41,434 bases of DNA from RYN-428 sp035695715. Lineage in GTDB: Bacteria; Planctomycetota; Phycisphaerae; Tepidisphaerales; Tepidisphaeraceae. The position numbers were made by a program, and so were the translations under genes. Shown here piece after piece: positions 8,256 to 16,344 of the stretch. The stretch covers positions 1 through 41,434 of the forward strand of contig DASRRM010000092.1 of assembly GCA_035695715.1 (NCBI GenBank), given 5' to 3'. Position 1 is the first letter of the stretch, and each line of letters begins with the position of its first letter. Below the pieces are notes generated by a model. The model was not told the origin of the DNA, did no database searches, and saw only the letters and a program-made list of their open reading frames with translations.

Positions 8256-9215
8256 ATGAGTGAGACTTTTCTGGTGACCGGGGCGGCTGGGTTTATTGGC
8301 AGCCGACTCTCCAAGGCGCTGTTGCAGCGCGGCGATCGTGTTGTCGGCCTTGACAACCTCAACGACTATTACGCCATTGTTCACAAGCGGCGGCATCTCG
8401 CCGATTTATTGCCGGATCAAAAATTCACGTTTGTGGAAGGGGATTTGTGCGACGCCGACGGTCTGCGCACGCTCGTTGCCGCTCACAAGCCGGACGGAAT
8501 TGCCCACCTGGCGGCGATGGCCGCGGTTCGTTACAGCGTGGAGCATCCGCTGGTGTATGGGACGATCAATGTGCAGGGGTCGATGAACCTGTTGGACGCC
8601 GCCCGGCATTTTGGCCGCCCGCGGATGGTGATGGCAAGCACCGGCTCACTGTACGGATCGGACACGCCGGTGCCTTTTAAGGAAACCGCCACCGCCGACC
8701 GTCCCCTGGCGCCATACCCGGCCAGCAAGCGGGCGATGGAATTGATGGCTCACTCGTTCCATCACCTTTGGAAATTGCCGATCACCATCGTGCGATTTTT
8801 CAACGTGTATGGCCCGCACGGCCGGCCGGACATGATGCCATGGCAGTGGTCGCGAATGATCCTGGCCGGGGAAACGCTGAAGCTTTACAACGCCGGGCAT
8901 TTGAAGCGCGATTGGACTTACATCGACGATATTGTGACGGGAATGATGCTGGCGTTGGACAAGGGATTGGATTGGGAAGTGCTGAACCTGGGTTGCAGCA
9001 ATCCGGTTGAGAACCTGGACTTTGTCAAAACGCTGGAGAGTCTTCTGGGCAAGAAGGCGAATATCATCGATGCGCCAACCCCCGAGAGTGAGCCGCTGAT
9101 TACCTATGCCGACATCAGCAAAGCGCGGAAGCTGCTCGCCTACGACCCAAAGATCAATGTGGAAGAGGGGCTGCGGCGATTCATCGAATGGGCGCGGGCA
9201 GAGAAGGTTTTTTGA
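8256..9215 (+). CDS. NAD-dependent epimerase/dehydratase (UDP-glucuronate epimerase-like extended SDR)
   Basis: 319 residues, the usual length for the family. The Rossmann glycine motif GAAGFIG is at residues 8-14, and the acidic residue for NAD ribose binding follows in VVGLDNLNDYY, a stretch typical of the UDP-glucuronate 4-epimerase (CapI/GAE) group. The catalytic YxxxK is YPASK near residue 153, with a preceding Ser in STGSLYG. FFNVYGPHGRPDMM is the usual substrate-domain signature, and DWTYIDDIV follows. Cytosolic enzyme interconverting nucleotide sugars for cell-surface polysaccharide; the exact sugar is unproven. A methyltransferase on the opposite strand follows. Confidence 0.9.
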   Translation: MSETFLVTGAAGFIGSRLSKALLQRGDRVVGLDNLNDYYAIVHKRRHLADLLPDQKFTFVEGDLCDADGLRTLVAAHKPDGIAHLAAMAAVRYSVEHPLVYGTINVQGSMNLLDAARHFGRPRMVMASTGSLYGSDTPVPFKETATADRPLAPYPASKRAMELMAHSFHHLWKLPITIVRFFNVYGPHGRPDMMPWQWSRMILAGETLKLYNAGHLKRDWTYIDDIVTGMMLALDKGLDWEVLNLGCSNPVENLDFVKTLESLLGKKANIIDAPTPESEPLITYADISKARKLLAYDPKINVEEGLRRFIEWARAEKVF

Positions 9216-9309
9216 CTGAAAACCGGCGCGGGGGGTGTAACTTTTGTTTGTCGCGACTGGCTTGAAGCAATGGTGGGGCAGACGTTGCTGCAAGCCGTTC
9301 GCCACCATT

Positions 9310-9347
9310 AAGCGCCACACTCGGCGCGGGAGTGCCGCTTGATTTTT
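9310..9347 (+). terminator. Possible intrinsic terminator after the epimerase gene
   Basis: An imperfect hairpin (AAGCGCCACACTC against GGAGTGCCGCTT) is followed by GATTTTT. It lies about 95 bases after the epimerase stop. The stem has mismatches, so this is a tentative call. The remaining gap 9216-9309 holds another imperfect hairpin (AATGGTGG ... CCACCATT) and no gene. Confidence 0.4.
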
Positions 9348-9406
9348 CCACCTGCTGAATAATGCTGCGCGAATACGAGCGTTCAACGCAAGCGCCGTCA
9401 TCCGGC

Positions 9407-10291
9407 TCACGTTTTGCGATTGCCCATTCGCCGCAAGAGGTGGATCGGGCTGAAGGGCCATGCCGCCATCCGTCCCATTTTCTGCACCGCGCCGGTTAGG
9501 CGGGCGATTTTCGCGGCAAGTCCCGGGGTCTGGGAAACGGGCGGCTTTTGAAACGCCAGCGGATACCACGTGAAATGCCCGTCGATTAATTGCAGGCCGG
9601 CCTCCTCGTACAGAGAAATGCTACCACTGTACTGGCGATTGGCGCGCAGGTGCGTGGGATACCAGGGCAGGATCATATAAAACGGTGCGCTGACATAGAG
9701 CACGCCGCCCGGGCGCAGGTAGGAGGCCAGCGTCCGCACCATTGCGGGCGGATCGGGCACATGTTCCAACACATCAAAGCAGGTGATGGCGTCGAATGCT
9801 TCTTTGGGAATGGCGTTGGGATCGGTAAGCACGGGGATTTTGCTGCCGTTAAGCTCGAATAGCCGGCGGGCAAATCGCTCGCTGATGCCGGGCAATTCAA
9901 AGTAAGTCACGCGGTGGCCCTTGTCGGCGAAATAGACGCAATCGAATCCCAGGCCGTCGCCGATGCTGAGCAGATCGATCGGCTGATTGGCGCGGGCGAT
10001 GTGGCGGGCCGTCCAACGGCGCATCCGGCGTTTGAGCCCGTTTCGATTCCATACAACCAGTTCATAAAGGAAGGCATTCGTCTGCGAATAAAATGATTCC
10101 AGATGGCTTCCCCACTGGTAACGGGGGCCGCCATGGTTTTGGAAATCGTCGGCGACATTGCGGCCGGGATATTTGCGTTCGAGCTCGAGACGTTCTGCCA
10201 CGCACTCGGCTGGTTCGCCGGTGATCTCGCTGATCAGGGCAAGCATCTGCTTTGGCTTGTAGAGCGGATTGTAATCCCGGGAATTGCGCAT
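9407..10291 (-). CDS. SAM-dependent class I methyltransferase
   Basis: 294 residues. Motif I is LLSIGDGLGFDCVYFADKG near residues 107-125, the SAM-binding loop in the degenerate G-D-G-x-G form. The acidic residue at the end of strand 2 is in VTYFELPG. Motif IV is FDAITCFDVLEHVPDP near 166-181, followed by the LRPGGVLYVSAP strand. This is the Methyltransf_11/UbiE-like layout; small molecule or glycan substrates are typical. The roughly 100-residue N-terminal extension is not recognised. Convergent with the epimerase, so a role in surface glycan modification is possible but unproven. Confidence 0.82.
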   Translation of the reverse strand: MRNSRDYNPLYKPKQMLALISEITGEPAECVAERLELERKYPGRNVADDFQNHGGPRYQWGSHLESFYSQTNAFLYELVVWNRNGLKRRMRRWTARHIARANQPIDLLSIGDGLGFDCVYFADKGHRVTYFELPGISERFARRLFELNGSKIPVLTDPNAIPKEAFDAITCFDVLEHVPDPPAMVRTLASYLRPGGVLYVSAPFYMILPWYPTHLRANRQYSGSISLYEEAGLQLIDGHFTWYPLAFQKPPVSQTPGLAAKIARLTGAVQKMGRMAAWPFSPIHLLRRMGNRKT

Positions 10292-10422
10292 GAGTTTGAG
10301 CGGAACAACGGGAGATTAATCGCAATGGCAACCGTCATCAAGCCCGGCAGGAAGTGATACGTGAATGTGTACGATGCTGATGGCAAACAGAAGACGGTGC
10401 TTTATTGAAGTGGAAGCTCCGC

Positions 10423-11856
10423 TCAAGCATTCCCGGCATAATCGGCGTCGTCCAGCCCCGGCAGCTTTTCCGTACTATCGCCGAAATGGCCCACCGGCGC
10501 GCCGGCGCGCTCCAGCAAATCGACATACAGATTGCACAACGGCGTTTTTTTCCGGTAGGCGATGTGGCGACCGGTCTTGATTGTGCCGCCGGCTTTTCCG
10601 GCGAGCATGATCGGCAGGTTGTGCGGGTCGTGGCGGTTGCCATCGCGCATTCCTGCGCCGAAAAGCACCATCGAATGATCGAGGAGATTGCCATCCCCTT
10701 CCTTGATGCTGCGCATTTTTTCCAGCATGTAGGCGGCCTGCGTGACGTGCCACTGATTGATCAGTTGATACATCCGCAATGCCTCCTTCTCATTCTTGTG
10801 ATGCGAGATTTCGTGATGGCCGCCTTTAACGCCTTCGAGGAAGGAAAAGTTCCGCGGACTGACGGCGTTGCCGAACATGAAAGTGCTCACTCGCGTGGAA
10901 TCAGACCAGAAGCCCAGAACAATCAGATCCAGCATCAGCCGGACGTGATCGGTGTGATCGCCGCCGACATGAATATTGTTCAGCTTGTGCCGTTGCGGAT
11001 GATTGCTCCACATCTGCACGCGCTTGTCGAGTGCTTCGATCTCCAACAACGCATCGGCCGACATGTGATTTTCATCGGCCCGCTGCTTGGTATTAAACTC
11101 AATCCGCCTTTCCACGGCCCGCACTGATTCCAGATATTCATCCAGCTTGGCGCGGTCGTTTTGGCCGACCTTGCTTTTTAAGCTGCTGACATCTCCCGCC
11201 ACCAGGTCTAGCACGCTGCGGTCATCTTCGGGCTTGTCTCCCGATTGGCCGGTGCGGAACAGGCGGTCGAAGGCAAGGCGGGGGTTGATTTCCTTGGCGA
11301 CCGGCGTGGTTGGCGAACTCCAGGCGATGTGGCCGCCATACAGTTCGGTGTAGCCGACGTTCGTGTCGATGCCGGTATTCACCGGCTCAATGCCGAGCTC
11401 GAGTGAGGGCAGCGGCGTTGCCCCGCCTCTGCGCTGGGCGACAAGCTGGTCGACTGAAGTGCCGCCGCTGCGAAGGTCCTTGCCGGTGGTTTTGGTGATG
11501 GTGGTTCCGGTGAGGAACCCGCCGGTCTTGACGTAATGGCCATCGCCGCCGACGGAGCCGGCGTTCATCAATTCGCTGAGGATGAGAATGTCATCCTTTA
11601 ACGTTTTCAACGGCGCAAGCGTGGGCGAAAGCTCGAAATTCCGGCCGGTGGCGGCGGGGGTCCAGGCGTTTTCGTTGACCCCGTTGGGCATATAGAGCAT
11701 TGCCATGCGCACGGGGAATTTGCCGGGCTGAGTAGGCGCCGCGCCCGGCGCGGCGAGGACGGCTTGCTCACCCATTGCTTCCAGCAACGGAAGCGACATG
11801 GCGACACCCATTCCGCGTAGCATGGTTCGGCGGGAGATTTTCCAGGACTTGTTCAT
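10423..11856 (-). CDS. DUF1552 family Tat-exported protein
   Basis: 477 residues. The N-terminus has a twin-arginine signal (SRRTMLRGMG at about 8-17, then a hydrophobic stretch and an A-rich cleavage region). The rest matches the DUF1552 family as seen in planctomycetes: RMAMLYMPNGVNENAWTP, GDGHYVKTGGFLTG and VSTFMFGNAVSPRNFSF are characteristic segments, with GGDHTDHVRLMLDL in the middle. DUF1552 proteins are encoded next to DUF1592-type c-haem proteins and are thought to act together outside the cytoplasm; no reaction is established. It follows the DUF1592 gene, with a palindrome in the 141-base gap between them. Confidence 0.93.
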   Translation of the reverse strand: MNKSWKISRRTMLRGMGVAMSLPLLEAMGEQAVLAAPGAAPTQPGKFPVRMAMLYMPNGVNENAWTPAATGRNFELSPTLAPLKTLKDDILILSELMNAGSVGGDGHYVKTGGFLTGTTITKTTGKDLRSGGTSVDQLVAQRRGGATPLPSLELGIEPVNTGIDTNVGYTELYGGHIAWSSPTTPVAKEINPRLAFDRLFRTGQSGDKPEDDRSVLDLVAGDVSSLKSKVGQNDRAKLDEYLESVRAVERRIEFNTKQRADENHMSADALLEIEALDKRVQMWSNHPQRHKLNNIHVGGDHTDHVRLMLDLIVLGFWSDSTRVSTFMFGNAVSPRNFSFLEGVKGGHHEISHHKNEKEALRMYQLINQWHVTQAAYMLEKMRSIKEGDGNLLDHSMVLFGAGMRDGNRHDPHNLPIMLAGKAGGTIKTGRHIAYRKKTPLCNLYVDLLERAGAPVGHFGDSTEKLPGLDDADYAGNA

Positions 11857-11887
11857 TGCATCAGACTTTCACAGTTCACGCGGATCG

Positions 11888-11983
11888 AATCGCCAAATCG
11901 CAAGCGACATCCAACGGGCATTCGGCGCGATAGCATCTTCGCATCGCCGACCGGCGCTAAACGTCGCTTGCGCCTTCGCAATT
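11888..11983. repeat. Inverted repeat with TCGCAAGCGAC / GTCGCTTGCGA arms (copy 1)
   Basis: Arms at 11888-11910 (AATCGCCAAATCGCAAGCGA...) and 11961-11983 are imperfect reverse complements around a 50-base centre. A second copy with the same arms is at 32408-32495. This one fills the spacer between the DUF1592 stop and the DUF1552 start, inside a likely operon. Confidence 0.85.
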
Positions 11984-11997
11984 TCCGCTCGCACCAA

Positions 11998-13887
11998 TCA
12001 CTTTCCCCCGTCTCCAACCACCGGCGCATTTCGCCGATACCGAAACGGATAGCTCTTCACAATCTCGACCACCAGCGTCCCCGAGCGATAATCATTCTTC
12101 GCCAGCTCGGCGGTTATCTTCTGCACGGTTGGCTGGTCGTAATATTCAATACCCCGGCCCAAGGCATATGCTAACAGCTTTTCCGACAAATTCTTCGCGA
12201 ACTGGTCCTTCTTCATCAGCAGCACTTTTTTCAGTTCGGCCGGCCCGGTGAACTTTTCGCCGCTGACCAGCACGCCTGCCGAGTCGATCGGCTTATCCGC
12301 CGAAGTCGTGCGCCAGCGGCCGACGGGGTCGAAGTTTTCCAGCCCGAACCCGATCGGGTCCATTCGCGCATGGCATGCGGCGCAATTCGGATCGCTGCGA
12401 TGGCGTTCGAGCCGTTGCCGCAGGCTCAGGCCATCTGGCGCGCGATCGTCATCGGGAATCTTGGGCACATCCGGCGGCGGCGGTGGCGGGGGCGTTCCCA
12501 AAATGGCATCCAGCACCCATCGTCCCCGCAAAACCGGGCTTGTCCGCAAGGGATAACTGTTCACCGTCAAAATGCTGCCGAGCGAAATAATTCCGCCGCG
12601 ATTAGGGTCGGCCAGATCAACTCGACGCATTTCTTCGCCGGAGACTTTGGGAATGCCATAAAACCGCGCCAGCGGCTCATTGAGAAACGTATAGTCGGCA
12701 TCGATCAGCGTCAGCAGGCTTTTGTCATCGCGAAAAACCGAATCGACGAACAAAACCGATTCCTGATACATCGCATCGCGCACGGCGGCGGTGAATTTTG
12801 GAAAACGCTCGCGGTCGGGCTGGGCCGTCGTCTGTAGCTTGCGAAAGCCGAGCCACTGGCTGCCAAAATTCTCCGCCAACGCCAGCGATTTGGGATCCTT
12901 CAGCATTCGCCGGGCTTGTTGCTCTAACACGGCGTCTTCGTGCAGCTTTCCCTTGGCCGCCAGATCGAGCAACTCATCGTCCGGCGTGCTCGACCAGATG
13001 AAATACGACAGCCGGCTGGCCAGCTCATAATCGCTGATCGCATATGGCTCGGCCGTATCGTGATCCGCCTCGATGCGAAACAAAAACGCCGGCGAAACCA
13101 GGACGGCTTTCATCGCCAGCCGCACCGCATCATCATAATTTTCCCCGCGTTTGGCAGCCCCGTCGAAAATGGCGAGGAATTTCTCCACTTCCGCCGGCGG
13201 CGAAGGCCGCCGAAAGGCGCGGGAGGCAAATTTGCCGAGCAGTTCCCGGGCTGCATCGCGCGAGGAGGTTTTGTCATTGGGCCTGATGGTGATAAGGGAC
13301 CTGGCCGGAACTTCGCGCAACACTTCCCCGGCAGCGTTGAGATACCGCTCCATCAGAATCGGCGGGATGAACAATGTGTCGGCGTTGTTATCAAACCCTC
13401 CGCCGCCCCCGGCGTCGACCGGGAACGCGTCGGCGGGATGCGTATAAATCCCCAGCAAGTCGCGCAGGGTGTAATTGTATTCGACCCGGTTCAGTCGATG
13501 GATGGTCACCCGCCCGGGATCCTTCGGCAGCTTGGCCGGGTCGATGTGCGTCATGACATCGTGAACATAGGCCACCATTCTCAACCGCTCGGCGGCGGTC
13601 GGCTGCTTCTTCTTCGCCGGCGGCATGGTCGAGTCATTCAACTGCTCGAGCACCGCTCCCCAGGTTTTCGGATCGCGAACGACGCCTGACTCATCCTTGA
13701 AGGTAGAAAGATTGATATCTCCCTTTTGCTTCTTCGGGCCGTGGCAGGAAAAACAATAATCTTCCAACAGCGGGCGAATATCCTTCTCAAACCCCACCGG
13801 CGCATTATCCGCGCGCGCAACAGGCACCGGCGCCGCAATCCCCAGCACAAAACATGAAATCAGTAATCCGTCTAAACCAAACCTCAT
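11998..13887 (-). CDS. Planctomycete c-type cytochrome, DUF1587/1595/1592/1588/1585 multidomain protein
   Basis: 629 residues. Signal peptide at residues 1-26 (ending PVARADN). The PSCyt1-type haem motif CFSCH lies near residue 44, with the MPP axial Met candidate in DSTMPPAKK. Then come DUF1587 (RLNRVEYNYTLRDLLGI, about 130-147), DUF1595 (ASRAFRRPSPPAEVEKFL, about 220-240), DUF1592 (AMKAVLVSPAFLFRIE to the DFLNEPLARFYG region, about 260-420), DUF1588 (NSYPLRTSPVLRGRW, with a second CAACH haem-like motif) and DUF1585 (KNLSEKLLAYALGRG near 580). This is the standard arrangement of planctomycete exported cytochromes. Probable electron-transfer or oxidative role in the periplasm with the downstream DUF1552 protein; the substrate is unknown. 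Confidence 0.93.
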   Translation of the reverse strand: MRFGLDGLLISCFVLGIAAPVPVARADNAPVGFEKDIRPLLEDYCFSCHGPKKQKGDINLSTFKDESGVVRDPKTWGAVLEQLNDSTMPPAKKKQPTAAERLRMVAYVHDVMTHIDPAKLPKDPGRVTIHRLNRVEYNYTLRDLLGIYTHPADAFPVDAGGGGGFDNNADTLFIPPILMERYLNAAGEVLREVPARSLITIRPNDKTSSRDAARELLGKFASRAFRRPSPPAEVEKFLAIFDGAAKRGENYDDAVRLAMKAVLVSPAFLFRIEADHDTAEPYAISDYELASRLSYFIWSSTPDDELLDLAAKGKLHEDAVLEQQARRMLKDPKSLALAENFGSQWLGFRKLQTTAQPDRERFPKFTAAVRDAMYQESVLFVDSVFRDDKSLLTLIDADYTFLNEPLARFYGIPKVSGEEMRRVDLADPNRGGIISLGSILTVNSYPLRTSPVLRGRWVLDAILGTPPPPPPPDVPKIPDDDRAPDGLSLRQRLERHRSDPNCAACHARMDPIGFGLENFDPVGRWRTTSADKPIDSAGVLVSGEKFTGPAELKKVLLMKKDQFAKNLSEKLLAYALGRGIEYYDQPTVQKITAELAKNDYRSGTLVVEIVKSYPFRYRRNAPVVGDGGK

Positions 13888-13960
13888 CGAACAACTATAC
13901 GGCGGCTAACGACATGGGGTTGAACTGATCTTTGCAGGCTCGAAACATTCATGAACGGAC

Positions 13961-13996
13961 AAAAAAGCGGAGTGGGAAATCTCTTTCCCACTCCGC
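13961..13996 (-). terminator. Intrinsic terminator of the coiled-coil/BRCT-like gene
   Basis: Read on the minus strand, a perfect 13-base stem (GCGGAGTGGGAAA with its complement) closes a four-base loop (GAGA) and is followed directly by six T. It begins about 30 bases after the stop at 14028. This is the clearest rho-independent terminator in the window. Confidence 0.92.
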
Positions 13997-14027
13997 GTTC
14001 TTCACTCTGGCTTTTTAACCTGTCCGG

Positions 14028-15482
14028 CTACCGTTTCGCCTGGTCGTAATAGCCGACGAAATAGAGGAACCGGTTTTGGTTCAGGATGGGGATGTTTAGG
14101 TGAATGGCATGCGACTCGCGGTCGATGAAGGCGTCCAGGGCCTTCTGCTGCTTGTCGTGCCGTTCCTGTTGGATCGCGTTGGGATTGTCTTCCAGAGGCA
14201 GCACTTGCGGCTCCTTACCCAGCACTAAAAAGTCTGTGTCCACCGTCACCTGGTCCGTAACGCGCCCGCCCCATTGGGTGATAAGCCGGCGGATAATGTC
14301 GGCGTCGCCGGCGGTAGCCTGGCCGGTGCCGGCCAGGTCGAAGTCGCCGTAGACGACGAACGTGAACTTCGTATGCGTGTTATAGATCAGGTTGAGGATC
14401 AGATCGCCTTCGACGATCTGCTGGCCGGGGGCCACCTTGATGATCCGGCATTCGCTGGTGCTGCCGATCGTGCGGATGACTTCAATTGAAGCCTTGCCGG
14501 CGGGAAGCTCGTCGGGGTTCTCCGGGTTCAGGGTGGTGAGCGAGGGAAGGCCCTTGTGCTTGTCGTAAACTTCAAACGTCAGGCCGGGCGAAATCTGCTG
14601 GCCTTCGCCGAGATTGATAAACACGGTGTTATTGCCCGGGACGCGGGTGATGACGCCGGCCGGCTGCATGAGCGCCCGCGTCGGATTCAGCCGATATTTA
14701 TTGAGCACGCTCACCAGTTTCTGGTAGAGATCGAGCTGCTTCTTCAATTCCTGCTGCACCTTGCCCAACTCGGCCTGCGCGCTACTCGTGGCGGCGTTGG
14801 CATCCTTGATCTGTTGGTCGGTGCTGGCCTTGATGGCCGCGGCGCTGGCGGCGGCGGCGGTGTTGCGCTCAGTGTCCTTGGCCTCGGCGGCAGTGGCACG
14901 GGCCACCGCGTCGTCAATATCCTTTTGTTTGCCGGTAACCGCTGCCTCGCGCTCCTTGATCGCATTGGCAGTGGCGATGTTGGCGTCGGCGGTCTGCTTC
15001 TGCGACTCCTTGAGCGCCGAACCTAACGCCGAGATCTGAGTCGTCAGCGATTTGATATTCGCCAGCAGATTATCATCGCCAAGCGTCACCGACTGGCCGG
15101 CCTCTTTCAACTGGGTGCGGGCATCCTGCATCGTGCGAAGCGTGTCAGCCTTCACCGCCTCGGTCTGGGCCGCGGGGTTGCTGGTAATCAGCTTCGCCAG
15201 ATCGTCCTTCTGCTGGACGGCATATTCGATGCCGGTGAGCGGGGCGTGTCCCTTTGACTGGCTGATCAGTTCAGCAACTTCCTTGTTATTGGAAATCACG
15301 TTGGTATTGACGGCATCTTTAAGAGCGTTCTTGGTATCGGCGACAACCTTCTCCGACGCCTCCCATTGCGTGTAAAAGTGAATCGCCATGATCGTGCTCG
15401 TGACGAACAGAATCACGAAAATGACCAGCGAAGTAATCAGCGTTGCGCGTGAGCCTTGCGGGCTGGGTGCGATGGGCGGCAT
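14028..15482 (-). CDS. Membrane-anchored coiled-coil protein with BRCT-like C-terminal domain
   Basis: 484 residues from the ATG at 15482, which has GGAGG eight bases upstream; the longer open frame to 15623 is rejected. One transmembrane helix is at about residues 14-36 (LITSLVIFVILFVTSTIMA). Residues 40-260 are a long Ala/Lys/Glu/Gln-rich coiled coil. A small beta-rich module at about 275-365 (PAGVITRVPGNNTVFINLGE, G-x-x-I-S-P-G-L-T-F-E-V-Y) resembles the FlgT C-terminal-type barrel. The tail at about 370-425 has the pattern of a BRCT domain: FVVYGDFD, IIRRLITQWGGRVTDQVTVD and TDFLVLGKEP. The BRCT call is by pattern only. Role unknown; possibly a spacer-spanning envelope protein. A strong terminator follows. 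Confidence 0.75.
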   Translation of the reverse strand: MPPIAPSPQGSRATLITSLVIFVILFVTSTIMAIHFYTQWEASEKVVADTKNALKDAVNTNVISNNKEVAELISQSKGHAPLTGIEYAVQQKDDLAKLITSNPAAQTEAVKADTLRTMQDARTQLKEAGQSVTLGDDNLLANIKSLTTQISALGSALKESQKQTADANIATANAIKEREAAVTGKQKDIDDAVARATAAEAKDTERNTAAAASAAAIKASTDQQIKDANAATSSAQAELGKVQQELKKQLDLYQKLVSVLNKYRLNPTRALMQPAGVITRVPGNNTVFINLGEGQQISPGLTFEVYDKHKGLPSLTTLNPENPDELPAGKASIEVIRTIGSTSECRIIKVAPGQQIVEGDLILNLIYNTHTKFTFVVYGDFDLAGTGQATAGDADIIRRLITQWGGRVTDQVTVDTDFLVLGKEPQVLPLEDNPNAIQQERHDKQQKALDAFIDRESHAIHLNIPILNQNRFLYFVGYYDQAKR

Positions 15483-15860
15483 GGTGGGAACCTCCAGTTG
15501 CGTTGCGCGACAGGCCGAGGCAGGAAATTGCCCCGGCACAAGGTGAGAAATCCAGCGGCTTGCCGATGCGACACTTTCACCCGGCCAGCCGGTGCATTGC
15601 GACGGGATTTTCACCCATTCCAATGCGTACGTTAATTTACCTCTTTTATACCTCGCTGGTCAAGAATAACCGGCGGAGGAATTCGCGGCGCGTCGGCGGT
15701 CAGAGGTTGGGAGTTAAGACGGGCGGTTTTTTCCCGATGGGGGGGATTAACGGGCACGGTCCACTGCAACGGCCGCGGTTCGAACACTCTATGAATAATC
15801 TACTAAACGGTAGGGCGATCCCTTGATGAGAACCGACATCTGACGGGAATTCTGCCATTT

Positions 15861-16236
15861 TCGTGACACGGGCGTCCCGCCGGCGTCTCGCCCGTGCTGG
15901 CGATGGACTAAGTCTGACACACGCGACGTATGGGCGATCGTCGTCCTGATTGCTCATGCGGCTGCGCCGCACCCGCTGCGCGTGGAACTCACGTAGGGCG
16001 GGCACTGCCCGCCGAGGACGTAGTTGGCGGGCAGTGCCCGCCCTACATTTTCAAGGGAGGTGCTCCGAAGCACCTGGCCAGTAGGCGCGGTCGAGCTAGA
16101 TCCTTCGGAGTACCTCAGGATGACGGCCCCGTCAGTTCCAGGAGCAGTACAACTTCATGCGGCGGGTGTATTAAAACCGCCGCGCTGGCCATGAGCAGTT
16201 TCTAGTCGCCAGTACGGCCGAGACGGCCGTGTCACG
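15861..16236. repeat. Nested repeat: outer CACGGGCG/CGTGTCACGA element enclosing a P1/P2 composite
   Basis: The gap 15483-16344 holds no convincing gene. The outer pair is TCGTGACACGGGCG (from 15862, hairpin to 15896) and ACGGCCGAGACGGCCGTGTC (ending near 16233), the same two cores as at 5172-5340. Inside, 15948-15992 is a CATGCGGCTGCGCCGCACCC block, 15993-16046 is the P2 hairpin pair (GTAGGG, GGCGGGCACTGCCCGCC and its inverted partner, CCCTAC), and 16083-16126 is a P1 arm (GATCCTTCGGAGTACCTCAG then GATGACGG). So one family sits inside another. The stretch 15624-15860 holds only AT-poor sequence without a recognisable element. Confidence 0.85.
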
Positions 16237-16344
16237 AAAGCGATTTAGCCCTTGTTCGATTTCTCGTGATGGTGATATGTGGCTGTCGCCAATCGTCGTC
16301 CGGACAACTGACAACTCCCTTCCGCCGTCTTATCATTCCAGCAG

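Noticed and set aside
12940..13689. 250-codon plus-strand frame opposite the DUF1592-type gene
   Set aside because: Clear shadow of the cytochrome gene; no homology pattern or ribosome site.
15761..15800. tRNA-like GGTTCGAA stretch
   Set aside because: No acceptor stem or anticodon arm can be folded around it.
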